Shown here piece by piece: positions 1 through 8,731 of a stretch of DNA of 64,000 bases (its first letter is position 1; every line of letters begins with the position of its first letter). This DNA comes from JACDAE01 sp963717195. Its GTDB lineage: Bacteria; Chloroflexota; Ktedonobacteria; Ktedonobacterales; Ktedonobacteraceae. The stretch lies in the NCBI GenBank assembly GCA_963717195.1, contig CAVQVR010000021.1, forward strand, positions 682,001 to 746,000, written 5' to 3'. The position numbers and the translations under genes were made by a program. The notes under the pieces were generated by a model. That model did no database searches. It saw nothing but the letters and a program-made list of their open reading frames with translations, and had not been told where the DNA came from.

Positions 1-54
1 CGCTGGCTAACTACTTCACTCGATTGGTCGTGGGTTCAAGCCCCACCGCGGTCA
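1..54 (+). tRNA. 3' end of a tRNA gene (partial, isotype not assignable)
   Basis: The T arm is clear: stem GTGGG (30-34), loop TTCAAGC (35-41), stem CCCAC (42-46), then seven bases that would be the 3' acceptor strand (47-53) and discriminator A54. The 5' half lies outside the window. Bases 20-54 resemble tRNA-Asn-type 3' halves, but bases 1-29 do not form a normal anticodon stem with a 7-base loop, so I cannot name the anticodon. It may be a tRNA interrupted or degenerate upstream of the T arm. Confidence 0.5.
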
Positions 55-456
55 TTTTAAATTTCGTAGTCCTTAGCCCATCGTATATTCTTTTCTTGTT
101 TATTGATTGTAGGGGTCACCCGCAGCATTGCCTGGGTGACCCCTACTTGATCCACCGGCACTAAACTCCTCAAACCATTAGCCCCTATATAACGTTAAAG
201 AAGTATGATCTCCCAACAGACTACCCGTGAGTTAGAAGTAGACGACCAAATGATACTAACGAGCTAGAAAATTTAGCGAACTTCTTGCGTACTGGTCTTG
301 TTTGATGACCTGTAACGTGATACACTACTTGCGATAGTCACATCATATGCGACTTACGGTACCTCGACATGCGGTTTCTAGAGAAGAGGATAGCCGTAAT
401 CAATGGCGATGACAGGAGGCGGTGCTTCTCTTGCTACACAATGGCACCGGTAGAAT
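55..456. other. Intergenic stretch with one strong hairpin
   Basis: There is no convincing gene here. It holds the hairpin at 109-146 described separately. A 16-codon reading frame (403-453) ends three bases before the TTG start of the next gene, but it lacks a ribosome-binding site and is not called. Confidence 0.5.
109..146. repeat. GTAGGGG-type hairpin, 13-bp perfect stem
   Basis: GTAGGGGTCACCC (109-121) pairs perfectly with GGGTGACCCCTAC (134-146) across a 12-base loop. It follows the tRNA end and could terminate that transcript, though no long T tract follows. The GTAGGGG...CCCCTAC ends recur in two other hairpins of this window (32451-32482 and 33414-33468), so it may belong to a dispersed palindromic repeat family. 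Confidence 0.6.
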
Positions 457-852
457 TTGACAAAACGGATACTTGTTGTCGATGATAGGAATGAACTCCT
501 GCACCTGATGCGTCGGGTGTTGGAAGATGAGCAGTACCAGGTCTCTATCTTACAGGAAGGTAGAGATGCTTTTGCACGGATCAAAAGCTCATTGCCGGAT
601 CTGCTCATCCTTGATCTGAAGCTGGGTGATATGTCCGGGCAGGATATACTCAAACAAATGAAGAGTGATCTTGTTACTGCCGATATTCCTGTAATCGTCT
701 ATACGGCAGCTGTACTTGAAGCCGAAGAGGTGACCAGGTTAATCGAGGAAAGTCCACAGCACTATAGGGGCGTATGCCTGCTTCGTAAACCATTTGAATT
801 GACCTCCTTGCTGGACAAGGTAGAAGAATTGCTGGATAAAGCTGAGCATTAA
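457..852 (+). CDS. Stand-alone response regulator receiver protein
   Basis: A 131-residue protein made of a single CheY-like receiver domain with no output domain. The acidic pair D9/D10, phospho-acceptor D53 (in LILDLKL), switch residue T83 and K111 (in RKPFE) are all present, so it should accept phosphate from a histidine kinase. The start is a TTG: the frame has a TAG at 451-453 and the first internal ATG is codon 18, too late to keep strand beta-1. No kinase gene adjoins it, so its partner is unknown. Single-domain receivers often act as phosphate shuttles or bind a target protein directly. Confidence 0.85.
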   Translation: MTKRILVVDDRNELLHLMRRVLEDEQYQVSILQEGRDAFARIKSSLPDLLILDLKLGDMSGQDILKQMKSDLVTADIPVIVYTAAVLEAEEVTRLIEESPQHYRGVCLLRKPFELTSLLDKVEELLDKAEH

Positions 853-951
853 TAGCTCCGTTATACCTTGCTCTTCAATCTGGTCGGTTCTGGTGTTTTG
901 TGTTGTAATCTGTCTTTTACTTATTTCAAACGTAAAGAAGGGAGAAACACT

Positions 952-1203
952 ATGAAATTCATCTGGGGTCTGCTCCTGGGCTTAGGTCTGGGTGTCGTTA
1001 TCGGCTTACTTGTTGCTCCTCAGCCAGGTGAAGCTACTCTTGCCCAGCTCCGTGAGCAGGGAATACAATTGAGCTCCGGCAATCTGAACGAACAATTGCG
1101 CGGTCGTGCCAACGAGGCTCTTGCTCAAGGACGCGAACTGTATGGACGAACGAAGGATGACCTGACTGATCGCTATACGAGGGCTAAATCTGGCAATCTG
1201 TAA
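952..1203 (+). CDS. YtxH-like small membrane protein
   Basis: An 83-residue protein with one N-terminal glycine-rich transmembrane helix (about residues 3-24) and a charged helical tail rich in Gln, Arg and Glu. This is the layout of YtxH-family proteins, which anchor an amphipathic helical domain at the inner face of the membrane. The ATG at 952 is chosen because AAGAAGGGAGAAAC lies just upstream; the open frame extends 28 codons further but that part is not protein-like. A strong terminator follows, so the receiver gene and this one may form a short transcription unit. The function of the family is poorly defined. Confidence 0.7.
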   Translation: MKFIWGLLLGLGLGVVIGLLVAPQPGEATLAQLREQGIQLSSGNLNEQLRGRANEALAQGRELYGRTKDDLTDRYTRAKSGNL

Positions 1204-1225
1204 GAATTGGACCTTTTCATTCTAA

Positions 1226-1260
1226 ATATGGGCCTGGCATTCTACCGGGTCCATATTTAT
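1226..1260 (+). terminator. Intrinsic terminator after the YtxH-like gene
   Basis: A 12-bp stem (1226-1237 with 1245-1256, two G-T wobbles) and a 7-base loop, followed by a short T-rich run. It lies 23 bases after the stop codon. Confidence 0.65.
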
Positions 1261-1505
1261 ATTGCTCTTCTGTTAAGAAAAACTTTATCAGTTTTTATTC
1301 AATCTATACTATAGTACAGTTTTTCATTGACAATACGACCTCCAATGCTGCACAACTTATTTGTTAACGGTCACTGTACTGTTAGAGCACAGGTTAAATA
1401 TTCCCGCTTGCCTGATATGCCAATGATAGCACACTATTTCTTCAGCCAGGTACAGAGGAGATTTTATTGCCTGCTTGCTAAATTTTGAGTTTGAGGAGGA
1501 CACTT

Positions 1506-3611
1506 ATGTCGCAGCAGCATATGCATCATTGGGTGCAAAACTCCAATGATAAAAATATCACCGATACATTCCCACTCCCTGCCTCAGGAACCATCGAACA
1601 GGTTATCGCCATGACGGCCGTTGATGATGACTCGCCAGATGACTCGCCATCAGAATACAATTATGCAGAGGCATTGCAGAAATCGATTTCTTTCTACGAA
1701 GCACAAAAAGCGGGGCCAGGAGTGACTGGCGGTCACATCATATGGCGGGGAGATTGAAATCTTGGGGATATGGTTGCCCCACTTCGCCCTATCAGTTCTG
1801 ATAGTATTGGTACCAACATGTCACAAGACTTTATTGATGCTCATCGCCAGTGGCTTGATCCAGAGGGAAAGGGAACGGTAGATGTAAGCGGCGGTTTCTA
1901 TGACGCAGGCGATCATGTAAAGTTCGGCCTGCCTCAGGGTTATACCGCCTCGACACTTGGTTGGGCATTCTACGAATTCAGGCAAGCCTTCGTCGACACA
2001 GGTCTAGAAACGCATATGCTGGAAATTCTGCGCTGGTTCACAGACTATTTTCTTCGTTCAACCTTTCGCGATGACCAGGGAAACGTTATCGCCTTTGCCT
2101 ATCACGTTGGTGACGGTAACCTGGATCACAATGTATGGGCACCGCCTGAGGTACAGAAGATTCCACGCCCCGTCTATTTTTCTACGGTGGAGACACCTGC
2201 CAGCGATGTTTGTGCCGATACTGCCGCCGCCCTCGTACTGATGTATTTGAATGTACAAGAAACTGATCCTGCTTACGCTGTGACCTGTCTGGAGGTTGCA
2301 CAGGCACTTTATGCCTTTGCCAGTACCAATCGGGGTCTAAGCTATTCAGGAGGCTTCTACAACTCTACCTATGATGAGGACGAATTATCCTGGGCGGCTG
2401 TCTGGCTCTATATTGCCACAAAGCAGGCATCCTATCTCAACGATGTTATTGCGATCAACATAAATGGAGAGTATACAGGGTATCTGCAGAAAATTATGGC
2501 TACGCCAGCGGACAACTGGAAGAATATCTGGGTACATAGTTGGGATGCTGTCTGGGGAGGTGTCTTTTTAAAGCTGGCCCATATTACAAATGATGCCAGA
2601 TTCTGGCATATTGCGCGCTGGAACCTTGAATACTGGTCGGGTATCCCTCATCAGGATGCTAATGATACAAACTACCTTTCACCTACTCCAGCGGACTTCA
2701 AGGTGCTCTCCATCTGGGGATCGGCTCGCTACAATGCGGCTGCTCAGTTATGTGCGTTGATATATCGCAAATATGCGGGCCGTACAGACTTTGCCGATTG
2801 GGCCAGGGGACAGATGGACTATATTATGGGGAAAAATCCCCTGGGGCGCTCCTATATTATTGGCTTCGGTGCAGACTATGCCAGTCATCCCCATCATCGT
2901 GCTGCACATGGTTCTTTCAATGGAAACCTGTTTGATCCTATAGATCATCGTCATATCCTATGGGGAGGACTGGTTGGTGGCCCCAACCCCCAGGATCAGC
3001 ATACCGATGCTACCGACGATTTCATCTATAATGAGGTCGCTATTGACTATAACGCGGGGCTGGTCGGAGCTCTGGCCGGGCTCTACACCTACTATGGAAA
3101 GGAACAGCTACCACTAGATAACTTCCCACCAGGAGAGCCTGCGGTTGATCAATATTTCGTAGAAGCCATGGAAGATAATGGACGTATCACTCTTATTCTG
3201 CACAACGATTTTATTCATCCACCACATTTTGAGCAGAATATGAAGGTCCGTTATTTCTTCAATGTCAGCAAGCTCATTGCAGGACAAATTCCTGGCGATA
3301 TCCTGGTACAGATTTTCATTGATGAGCAGCGAGCAAGTTATGATGGACCAATTGCGGTGCATGGTCCTTTAGCCTGGGATGCCAGAAGAGGAATATATTA
3401 CTACGAGTTCGACTGGTCGGGCTATGATATATGGGGCAGACGTATGCTACAATTTGCCCTGACTATGGCTACACCTTCTCCTTCTGGACAAGAGTGGGAT
3501 CCGAAGGACGATTGGAGTTACCAGAATCTTACATCTACTCAAAAAGTGACATCCTACATTCCTGTTTACCTGAGTGGCAAACTGGCATACGGCGAGGAAC
3601 CTCCCCACTAA
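1506..3611 (+). CDS. GH9 cellulase with CBM3c-like module, interrupted by in-frame TGA at 1755-1757
   Basis: Glycoside hydrolase family 9 endoglucanase-type enzyme acting on cellulose by inversion. Reading through the TGA gives about 701 residues. Residues 50-83 (YNYAEALQKSI...WRGD) are the family's N-terminal block. GGFYDAGDHVKFGLP at about 129-143 carries the catalytic-base aspartates, HPHHRAAHG lies near the active site, and NEVAIDYNAG at about 510 carries the catalytic acid Glu. The last roughly 150 residues match the CBM3c type that commonly follows GH9. No signal peptide is evident. The start ATG at 1506 has GAGGAGGACACTT upstream. The TGA is codon 84, directly after WRGD, and the frame on both sides is the same, so this is a single-codon change rather than a frameshift. 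GH9 proteins commonly have Ser after WRGD, and TCA to TGA is one substitution. The sequence after the TGA lacks a proper SECIS hairpin. It may be a nonsense mutation, a base error or read-through. Confidence 0.85.
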
Positions 3612-3695
3612 ACGCTGAGCAGGATTGTCACATTACGTCCACCTGCATTTATTCACAAGTGCGTAATGTGACGATCCTGCTCAGCGTTTAGCTAT
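3609..3695. terminator. Long bidirectional terminator hairpin
   Basis: A 29-bp stem (3609-3637 with 3662-3690, one T-G wobble) with a 24-base loop. It starts inside the GH9 stop codon and is followed on the + strand by GCTATTTTTG. It lies between the convergent GH9 and HTH/TPR genes and probably serves both. Confidence 0.8.
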
Positions 3696-3715
3696 TTTTG
3701 TCACGCAATCCTGTT

Positions 3716-5137
3716 TTATTCGTCCTCGCGGCGTTTATTTTCGACACGAAGCAAAGGAATAGTCTGGGTAACAAAGCTGCGTACAACCCTATCATGAGGG
3801 AACGTGCTCAGAAGCACATGTTGATATTCCTGGAAACGGTGTTTCAGCATCCGAGAATCTGCTGCCTGGATATCATGGGTAGCCTGTTCGGCAACAGCCA
3901 GGCTGGCCTCTCTCTCTCGTTTGTGTGCATAAGCCTCAGCGAGAGGAAGGAGGGAGAGTGCACGCCGCCCATGCCAATGAGTAGGAATACTCTTCAAAGA
4001 TTCCTCGAAGTGCCGTATAGCAGTGTTGTAATGTCCTTCCATCAACACGCATTTCCCGGCCAGTTGATGCCAACCAGCCATGTCAAACTCTGGATCATTC
4101 TCGCAATCAAGATGGTCCAGCACATTTTTCGAGGAGCGGAGCTTTTCCTTTACGACCGCCTGATCCTGTAGCAGTCCGGCATTATATGCCCAGTTAGCAA
4201 GCAGATGGGCACGGGTGTGAGGGAAAAGACGTTCGTCGGCGCTCTCCAACAAGTAAAGCGCTTTCTCAAGATAATCGATAGCACTAAGATAACGACCATT
4301 AGCGTTTGCGATCACAGCCAACCAATTATTGCTCTGTACCTGGTGCCAGATGTCTTTTCCTCGTACGGCATCCGCAAAGGCGTGCTGGTACTCGCGTCTA
4401 GCAGCTTCATATTCACCTTGATCATAGAGAGCTGCGCCGATCAAATTACGAATTGCAGCGTGGTAACGCCCGCTTGTTTCAGGATCGAGCAAGGGATCGA
4501 AACGTTGCAACAGGCACAATTGGGCCTGAGCAACAACAAGTACCTGGCTTGATCCGCTTTCATGATAGAACTGCCAGGCATCACAGATACTTGTATCCAA
4601 TGCCTGGTTGAGGTGTTGGCTTTCTTCCGCAGTAAGGGGCTTCCGGTTCGCCCTGGTTGAACCGGCGTGGAAGAGAGCGTGCCGCAAAGAATCGGGAAGG
4701 ACCTGAAGACTTTGCAGGATAATATGTAACGACTTTAGCACTGTTTCGAGGTCCCAGTTCTCCTCAAAAAGTAAAGCTAACTGACCTGCTTCCCCTACCA
4801 GCCATGTTCCTGCCTCAGCCTGCAATGATGGGCGATGAGGGATTGCGATAGCTGCCGTTTCCTCTTGCAGAGGAACTGGCTTATCTGGAACATCTGGTGG
4901 TAGAGCATTCCATTCGGCCTCCTCTTTGTCACCTGACAGAGTAATAAGACCAAGTGCCTGGGAAGTCATACTAAAGTAAGTACAAAGGCGTCGTCGCGAC
5001 TCGGCACTAATCGGATGATAGTGCTCGGCTCGCCAGATAGTCGCTGTTCCCACATTAGCTACCTTAGATAATTGCTCGATAGTCAGGTTACGTCGAGCAC
5101 GTGCAATGCGCAACGGATGGAAACCCGTCTCTTTCAT
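3716..5137 (-). CDS. XRE-type HTH regulator with TPR-like helical repeats
   Basis: A 473-residue protein. Residues 5-60 form a Cro/CI-type helix-turn-helix (LTIEQLSKVANVGTATIWRA) that should bind DNA. The rest is alpha-helical with TPR-like repeats in the second half (for example the block with GEYEAARREYQHAF and the block with NTAIRHFEESLKSIPT), a layout used to bind peptides or partner proteins. This resembles peptide-sensing regulators of the Rgg/PlcR type in design only. The start is placed at the ATG at 5137 because GAGGTCAGCC precedes it; an upstream in-frame ATG at 5149 has no ribosome-binding site. It converges on the GH9 gene, but I cannot say that it regulates it. Confidence 0.75.
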   Translation of the reverse strand: MKETGFHPLRIARARRNLTIEQLSKVANVGTATIWRAEHYHPISAESRRRLCTYFSMTSQALGLITLSGDKEEAEWNALPPDVPDKPVPLQEETAAIAIPHRPSLQAEAGTWLVGEAGQLALLFEENWDLETVLKSLHIILQSLQVLPDSLRHALFHAGSTRANRKPLTAEESQHLNQALDTSICDAWQFYHESGSSQVLVVAQAQLCLLQRFDPLLDPETSGRYHAAIRNLIGAALYDQGEYEAARREYQHAFADAVRGKDIWHQVQSNNWLAVIANANGRYLSAIDYLEKALYLLESADERLFPHTRAHLLANWAYNAGLLQDQAVVKEKLRSSKNVLDHLDCENDPEFDMAGWHQLAGKCVLMEGHYNTAIRHFEESLKSIPTHWHGRRALSLLPLAEAYAHKREREASLAVAEQATHDIQAADSRMLKHRFQEYQHVLLSTFPHDRVVRSFVTQTIPLLRVENKRREDE

Positions 5138-5203
5138 GGCTGACCTCATACTGATTATACAAGAACCTTTACCCTCTAGCGTATCCTCTCAACACTCACT
5201 TGT

Positions 5204-5289
5204 CAATATCTGATGACCTTAATCAGTTTTTTATCAGTAACTTGTTCAATATCTGATGATTTTAATCAGTTTTTTATCAGTAACTTGTT
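5204..5289. repeat. Tandem 43-bp direct repeat, two copies
   Basis: 5204-5246 and 5247-5289 are the same 43-base unit with only two differences (CC to TT). Each unit contains CTGATGA and ATCAGTTTTTTATCAG, which form inverted ATCAG/CTGAT pairs. The repeat lies upstream of the HTH/TPR gene on one side and the transposase on the other, so it could be an operator or an IS-associated sequence. Confidence 0.8.
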
Positions 5290-5394
5290 CAACATCATCC
5301 ACCTTAACAAGATTTTAATAGTGCTCTGGAAAATCAAGGCACTTCTTAGTGCGTTCCCACCAGAGGTGATAGGAAATGTGGTACAATACAAGGT

Positions 5395-6527
5395 ATGAAA
5401 TTACCCATCTTTATCCGATCACTGACAGAGAACGAACGGCAAGAGATCCAAGCAGGGTTGCGTTCGTCGGATGCCTTTGTCCTGCGTCGTTGTCAAATTC
5501 TCCTGGCCAGTGCCCGAGGCGAACGGGCTATCGCAATCGCCAAACACCTCAGTTGCGACGACCAAACCGTTCGCAATGTGATCAAAGGCTTCAATGCCGC
5601 AGGATTGGCCGTGTTGCACGAAGGCTCCTCACGCCCCCACCGCCTGCATACCAGCTTTTCGGAGGAAGGGCTTGAGCAGTTACAAGATCTCCTCCATCGC
5701 CGCCCCAGCGATTTTGGCAAGTCGCGCGGCATGTGGACGCTCGAACTGGCTGCCCAGGTCAGCTTCGAGCAAGGCATCATCTCGGTCCCGGTTTCTGATG
5801 AAAGTGTGCGCCGAGCCCTCAAACGACTCAAGACCAACTGGAAGCGTGCCAAGCATTGGATTAGCAGCCCCGATCCCCTGTACCTCAAAAAAAAACAGCA
5901 CGAGATCGGCTGATCGCTTGGGCGAGTCAGCAGCCGACCTGGGCGATTGGTTTCCAGGACGAAGTGTGGTGGAGCCGCTTTGCGCTGCCTCGCATGAACG
6001 CCTGGCAAGACGCGCAGCATCCCGTCCGTTTGGTGGAGCAGTCCTTCCAAAAAGGCGATCCTGATCCCAAAGCGTTGGCTTGCTATGGCGTGTTGTGGCA
6101 AGAAGGCCCGCTCGAAAAACCCAGGCGCCAACACATGTGGCTGCGTTTTGTGACGGGACGACCCGTCAGCGCGATCACGACCCAATTCCTGGAGTGGTGT
6201 TGTCAAGCTTTGCAACGGCTCGGCAAGACGCACTGGCTCTTGATTTGGGATAACGCCTCCTGGCACAAGAGCCAGATCGTTCGTCGTTGGATTCGCGAGC
6301 ACAACCAACACGTCAAGCTGAGAGGGACTGGCATCCATATCTTGCCCTTCCTCTTGCCGACGCAAAGCCCTTGGCTCAACCCGATTGAGCCCAAATGGGT
6401 CCATGGCAAGCGCAATGTCGTTGAGACCAATGGCTTACTCACTGCTCAACAGTTGGCCGAGCGCGTCTGCGCGTATTATGGATATCCCTATGAACCTCAT
6501 CTCGTCCTTCCCGAAAAGGTCGCGTGA
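5395..6527 (+). CDS. IS630-family transposase in two frames joined by -1 frameshift
   Basis: DDE transposase of the IS630/Tc1 type. The first frame (5395-5913, 172 codons) carries the N-terminal helix-turn-helix DNA-binding part. The second frame (continuing to 6527) carries the catalytic part with Asp in FQDEVWW, Asp in IWDNASWH and Glu in NPIEPKW. The frames join by a -1 shift on a run of nine A at 5887-5895, giving ...YLKKKTARDRL...; all DDE residues are intact. Programmed -1 frameshifting on A runs is well known in IS630 elements, so the split is likely natural. The G+C content is higher than in neighbouring genes, which fits a recent arrival. Confidence 0.88.
5395..6527 (+). mobile_element. 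IS630-type insertion sequence (ends not resolved)
   Basis: One element with a single transposase. I searched by eye about 100 bases on each side for terminal inverted repeats and a TA target duplication and did not find a convincing pair, so the coordinates are only those of the transposase gene. Confidence 0.6.
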
Positions 6528-6856
6528 CTTTGCATTAGGAATACAAATTGCCTTATCCCATTTTGGTCGCTTTGGCTGCACATACAGACTGCTACGAGCA
6601 ATCCTCAGTACTCGCGCGAGCTGGCTTTTGTTGATCGACTGTCACAGGTACGTAACATATGGGAGCGAGCCATTTTATTCCGACAGTTATAAATTGGCAA
6701 AGAAATGCACAGCTATTTTGTGCATTCGATCAGCTATGCTTGCAACAAGATGAAAAAAAGAAAACAGAAGGGACCTCTTCGACAACGGTTTGGCCGCTTC
6801 TCCTTCTTCCATCTAAGTTTATGCTTTTTGATCGTTTAGAAAAGAAAGGTACATGT
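6528..6856. other. Intergenic stretch right of the IS
   Basis: It probably contains the right end of the IS and the promoter region of the secreted-protein gene. The open frame that begins at 6659 is only an upstream extension of that gene: it has no ribosome-binding site and no plausible signal sequence. Nothing else is supported. Confidence 0.4.
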
Positions 6857-7444
6857 ATGTCCCGAAGGATTTTTTGCCTACTGTCATCACTTGGATTGAG
6901 CACCTTTTTGTTGTTCATGCTCGCAAGTACATCTCTGCCTGCATCTGCCCATGAGGTTTCAAACAGGTCTGAAACTTCTGTGACTCCTCAGATTTCTAGA
7001 ACTTCTGTGACTCCCCATGATATAAATAATAGCGTGATATGTGCTCCATACTATAGCACCTGGTCCACTTCCGACCCGTGGATAGAGACAGGAGATGGTC
7101 CTGCAAGTTCTGGATGTGGCGGTCAAGCCTGGGAGGCCAGAACTCCGACGACAGACACCGCCTGGTATTTTGCGGGAACTATTACTGCGAATGCACAGTA
7201 TCACTTACGGGCTTTCATCACTGGTCCTGCGAATGCACCAATGAACTATGACATCTACATAGATAACAGGATGATACAGTCTTGCTATTATAATCAGGCT
7301 CAAGGCTTTGCTTGGACTACCGTTGGTTGCTCGTTCTCGGTGAATATAGGCGACTATAGTCATGGATTGTATATCAAGATACGGTCAGGAGCAGCAAGTC
7401 CTCACACCCTGGCCGCCTCTGCCATTCAGGTTGTAAATGGTTGA
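6857..7444 (+). CDS. Small secreted protein of unknown function
   Basis: A 195-residue protein with a classical signal peptide: Arg-rich start MSRR, a hydrophobic core to about residue 25 and a probable signal peptidase site near PASAH at 28-32. The mature part is rich in Thr, Ser, Tyr and Trp and has four or more Cys, which could form disulfides outside the cell. Its beta-prone, aromatic-rich composition recalls carbohydrate-binding domains, but no family signature is recognised. The ATG at 6857 is preferred because GAAAGGTACAT precedes it and the signal peptide begins exactly there. Its proximity to the GH9 gene hints at polysaccharide use; this is inference only. Confidence 0.65.
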   Translation: MSRRIFCLLSSLGLSTFLLFMLASTSLPASAHEVSNRSETSVTPQISRTSVTPHDINNSVICAPYYSTWSTSDPWIETGDGPASSGCGGQAWEARTPTTDTAWYFAGTITANAQYHLRAFITGPANAPMNYDIYIDNRMIQSCYYNQAQGFAWTTVGCSFSVNIGDYSHGLYIKIRSGAASPHTLAASAIQVVNG

Positions 7445-7884
7445 GTGACGAACTGATAGGGGGAGTTCTTTATTAGGACTTCTCATCCTAAAGATGAAGA
7501 GAAATAGAGAGCAAGTCTAGAACCCTCCTCAGATCAAACAATGTACCTGTTTCTTCTCCTAATATAGAGGCAGGTACATACTTTTATCGGTGGAAAGTGA
7601 GATATGAGTATTTTAATGGGAAGACCTCATAACCGACCTGGCTATGAGGTTTATTCCCTTAAATCAGGTGTCAAAGTATCAAGTAATCCAGCCTCCAAAC
7701 ACTCTGCAATTACCCTCAATCTGACACCAAAAATGACACCAGAAAGGTTAGATTTGGTTCATTTCCATACAGCACAATTGGACAAAAATCACCCCATATC
7801 AAGGTCACTTCCCCTGGCAACTATGGTATATAATCATCTATAATGCTCAATGTGTGAGTAGTATACAACCGAAGAGGGATACCC
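7445..7884. other. Intergenic stretch upstream of the XdhC-like gene
   Basis: It holds a short inverted repeat GTACCTG/CAGGTAC (7543-7577) that might be a weak terminator for the secreted-protein gene. An open frame at 7604-7843 has no ribosome-binding site and no recognisable protein character. An AT-rich TATAAT-like patch near 7827-7843 could hold the promoter of the next gene. Confidence 0.4.
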
Positions 7885-8715
7885 ATGAACACTACAACGA
7901 TTTTTCAGGAAATTGAAGCCTCACAGCAACGTGGCGAGCGGATCGCGATAGCCACGGTTATCAAAACCGTAGGAGCTGCACCTTGCGGAGTTGGCAGCAA
8001 GATACTGGTGCATGCTGATGGCCAGTATACGGGCAGTTTTGCCGGACAGGTCACGGACGGGAAGGTGGTAGAGGAAGGGCTACGAGCAATACGTGAGGGG
8101 CGCACCTATCTGACGCATATTCACCTTGATCCCGACCAGGGTGAGGCCGTTGGCAGTTGTGGTGCAACCCTGGAGGTCTTTTTTGAGGTGTTGCGACCTG
8201 AGCCACGACTGATCATTGTGGGTGCTGGCTATGTTGCACAGGCCCTGACACGATTGGCGGCACACCTGGATTTTCACACAATCGTGATCGATGATCGGCG
8301 CGACCTGGCCGATCCACAAATTTTCGCTGACAGTGTGCAGCTTACTTTCGGCGCTATTCCGCAGACGATCCGCGAACTGGTACCGGACGAGTCGAGCTGG
8401 GTGGTGATTGTGACACGTGGGCACTCTCTTGATAAAGACGCGCTACAAGCTGCTCTGGAGAGTCAGGCTGCTTATATTGGTATGATCGGGAGCCCTGGCA
8501 AAGTCAGACGCATCTTCAAAGATCTGCTGAAAGAGGGTTTTTCACGCGAGCGATTAGCACAAATACATGCACCTATCGGATTGGATCTGGGTGCAGAAAC
8601 TCCGGACGAGATTGCACTCAGTATCGCCGCTGAGATGGTAATGCTACGCAAAAAAGCGAGTGGTGCTTCGTTAAACACATTACATAACCTTTTACAGGAA
8701 GAGGCGACGCTATAG
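7885..8715 (+). CDS. XdhC/CoxI-family molybdenum cofactor insertion protein
   Basis: A 276-residue protein with the two parts of XdhC-like proteins: an N-terminal XdhC/CoxI domain (about 1-100, with TVIKTVGAAPCGVGSKILV and EAVGSCGATLEVFFE) and a C-terminal Rossmann domain (about 105-250) opening with GAGYVAQAL. The YIGMIGSPGKVRRIF block and PIGLDLGAETPDEIALSI are family hallmarks. XdhC binds molybdenum cofactor and helps load it into xanthine dehydrogenase-type enzymes, including addition of the terminal sulfur. No hydroxylase subunits are in the window. The start has GAAGAGGGATACCC upstream. The NHL lipoprotein gene follows 16 bases later, so the two are probably co-transcribed. Confidence 0.85.
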   Translation: MNTTTIFQEIEASQQRGERIAIATVIKTVGAAPCGVGSKILVHADGQYTGSFAGQVTDGKVVEEGLRAIREGRTYLTHIHLDPDQGEAVGSCGATLEVFFEVLRPEPRLIIVGAGYVAQALTRLAAHLDFHTIVIDDRRDLADPQIFADSVQLTFGAIPQTIRELVPDESSWVVIVTRGHSLDKDALQAALESQAAYIGMIGSPGKVRRIFKDLLKEGFSRERLAQIHAPIGLDLGAETPDEIALSIAAEMVMLRKKASGASLNTLHNLLQEEATL

Positions 8716-8731
8716 AGAAGGAATACGCGGC

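Noticed and set aside
403..453. 16-codon upstream frame before the receiver gene
   Set aside because: It lacks a ribosome-binding site and any sign of coding constraint; proximity to the TTG start alone is not enough.
1755..1800. Selenocysteine at the GH9 TGA
   Set aside because: The hairpin after it has its loop only about 11 bases from the TGA, without G in the first loop bases, and GH9 enzymes do not use a Cys or Sec at this position.
5330..6600. Terminal inverted repeats of the IS630 element
   Set aside because: No convincing pair could be matched by eye on both sides of the transposase, so the ends are not annotated.
7604..7843. 79-codon open frame upstream of the XdhC-like gene
   Set aside because: No ribosome-binding site, no recognisable fold or composition, and it overlaps the likely promoter region.
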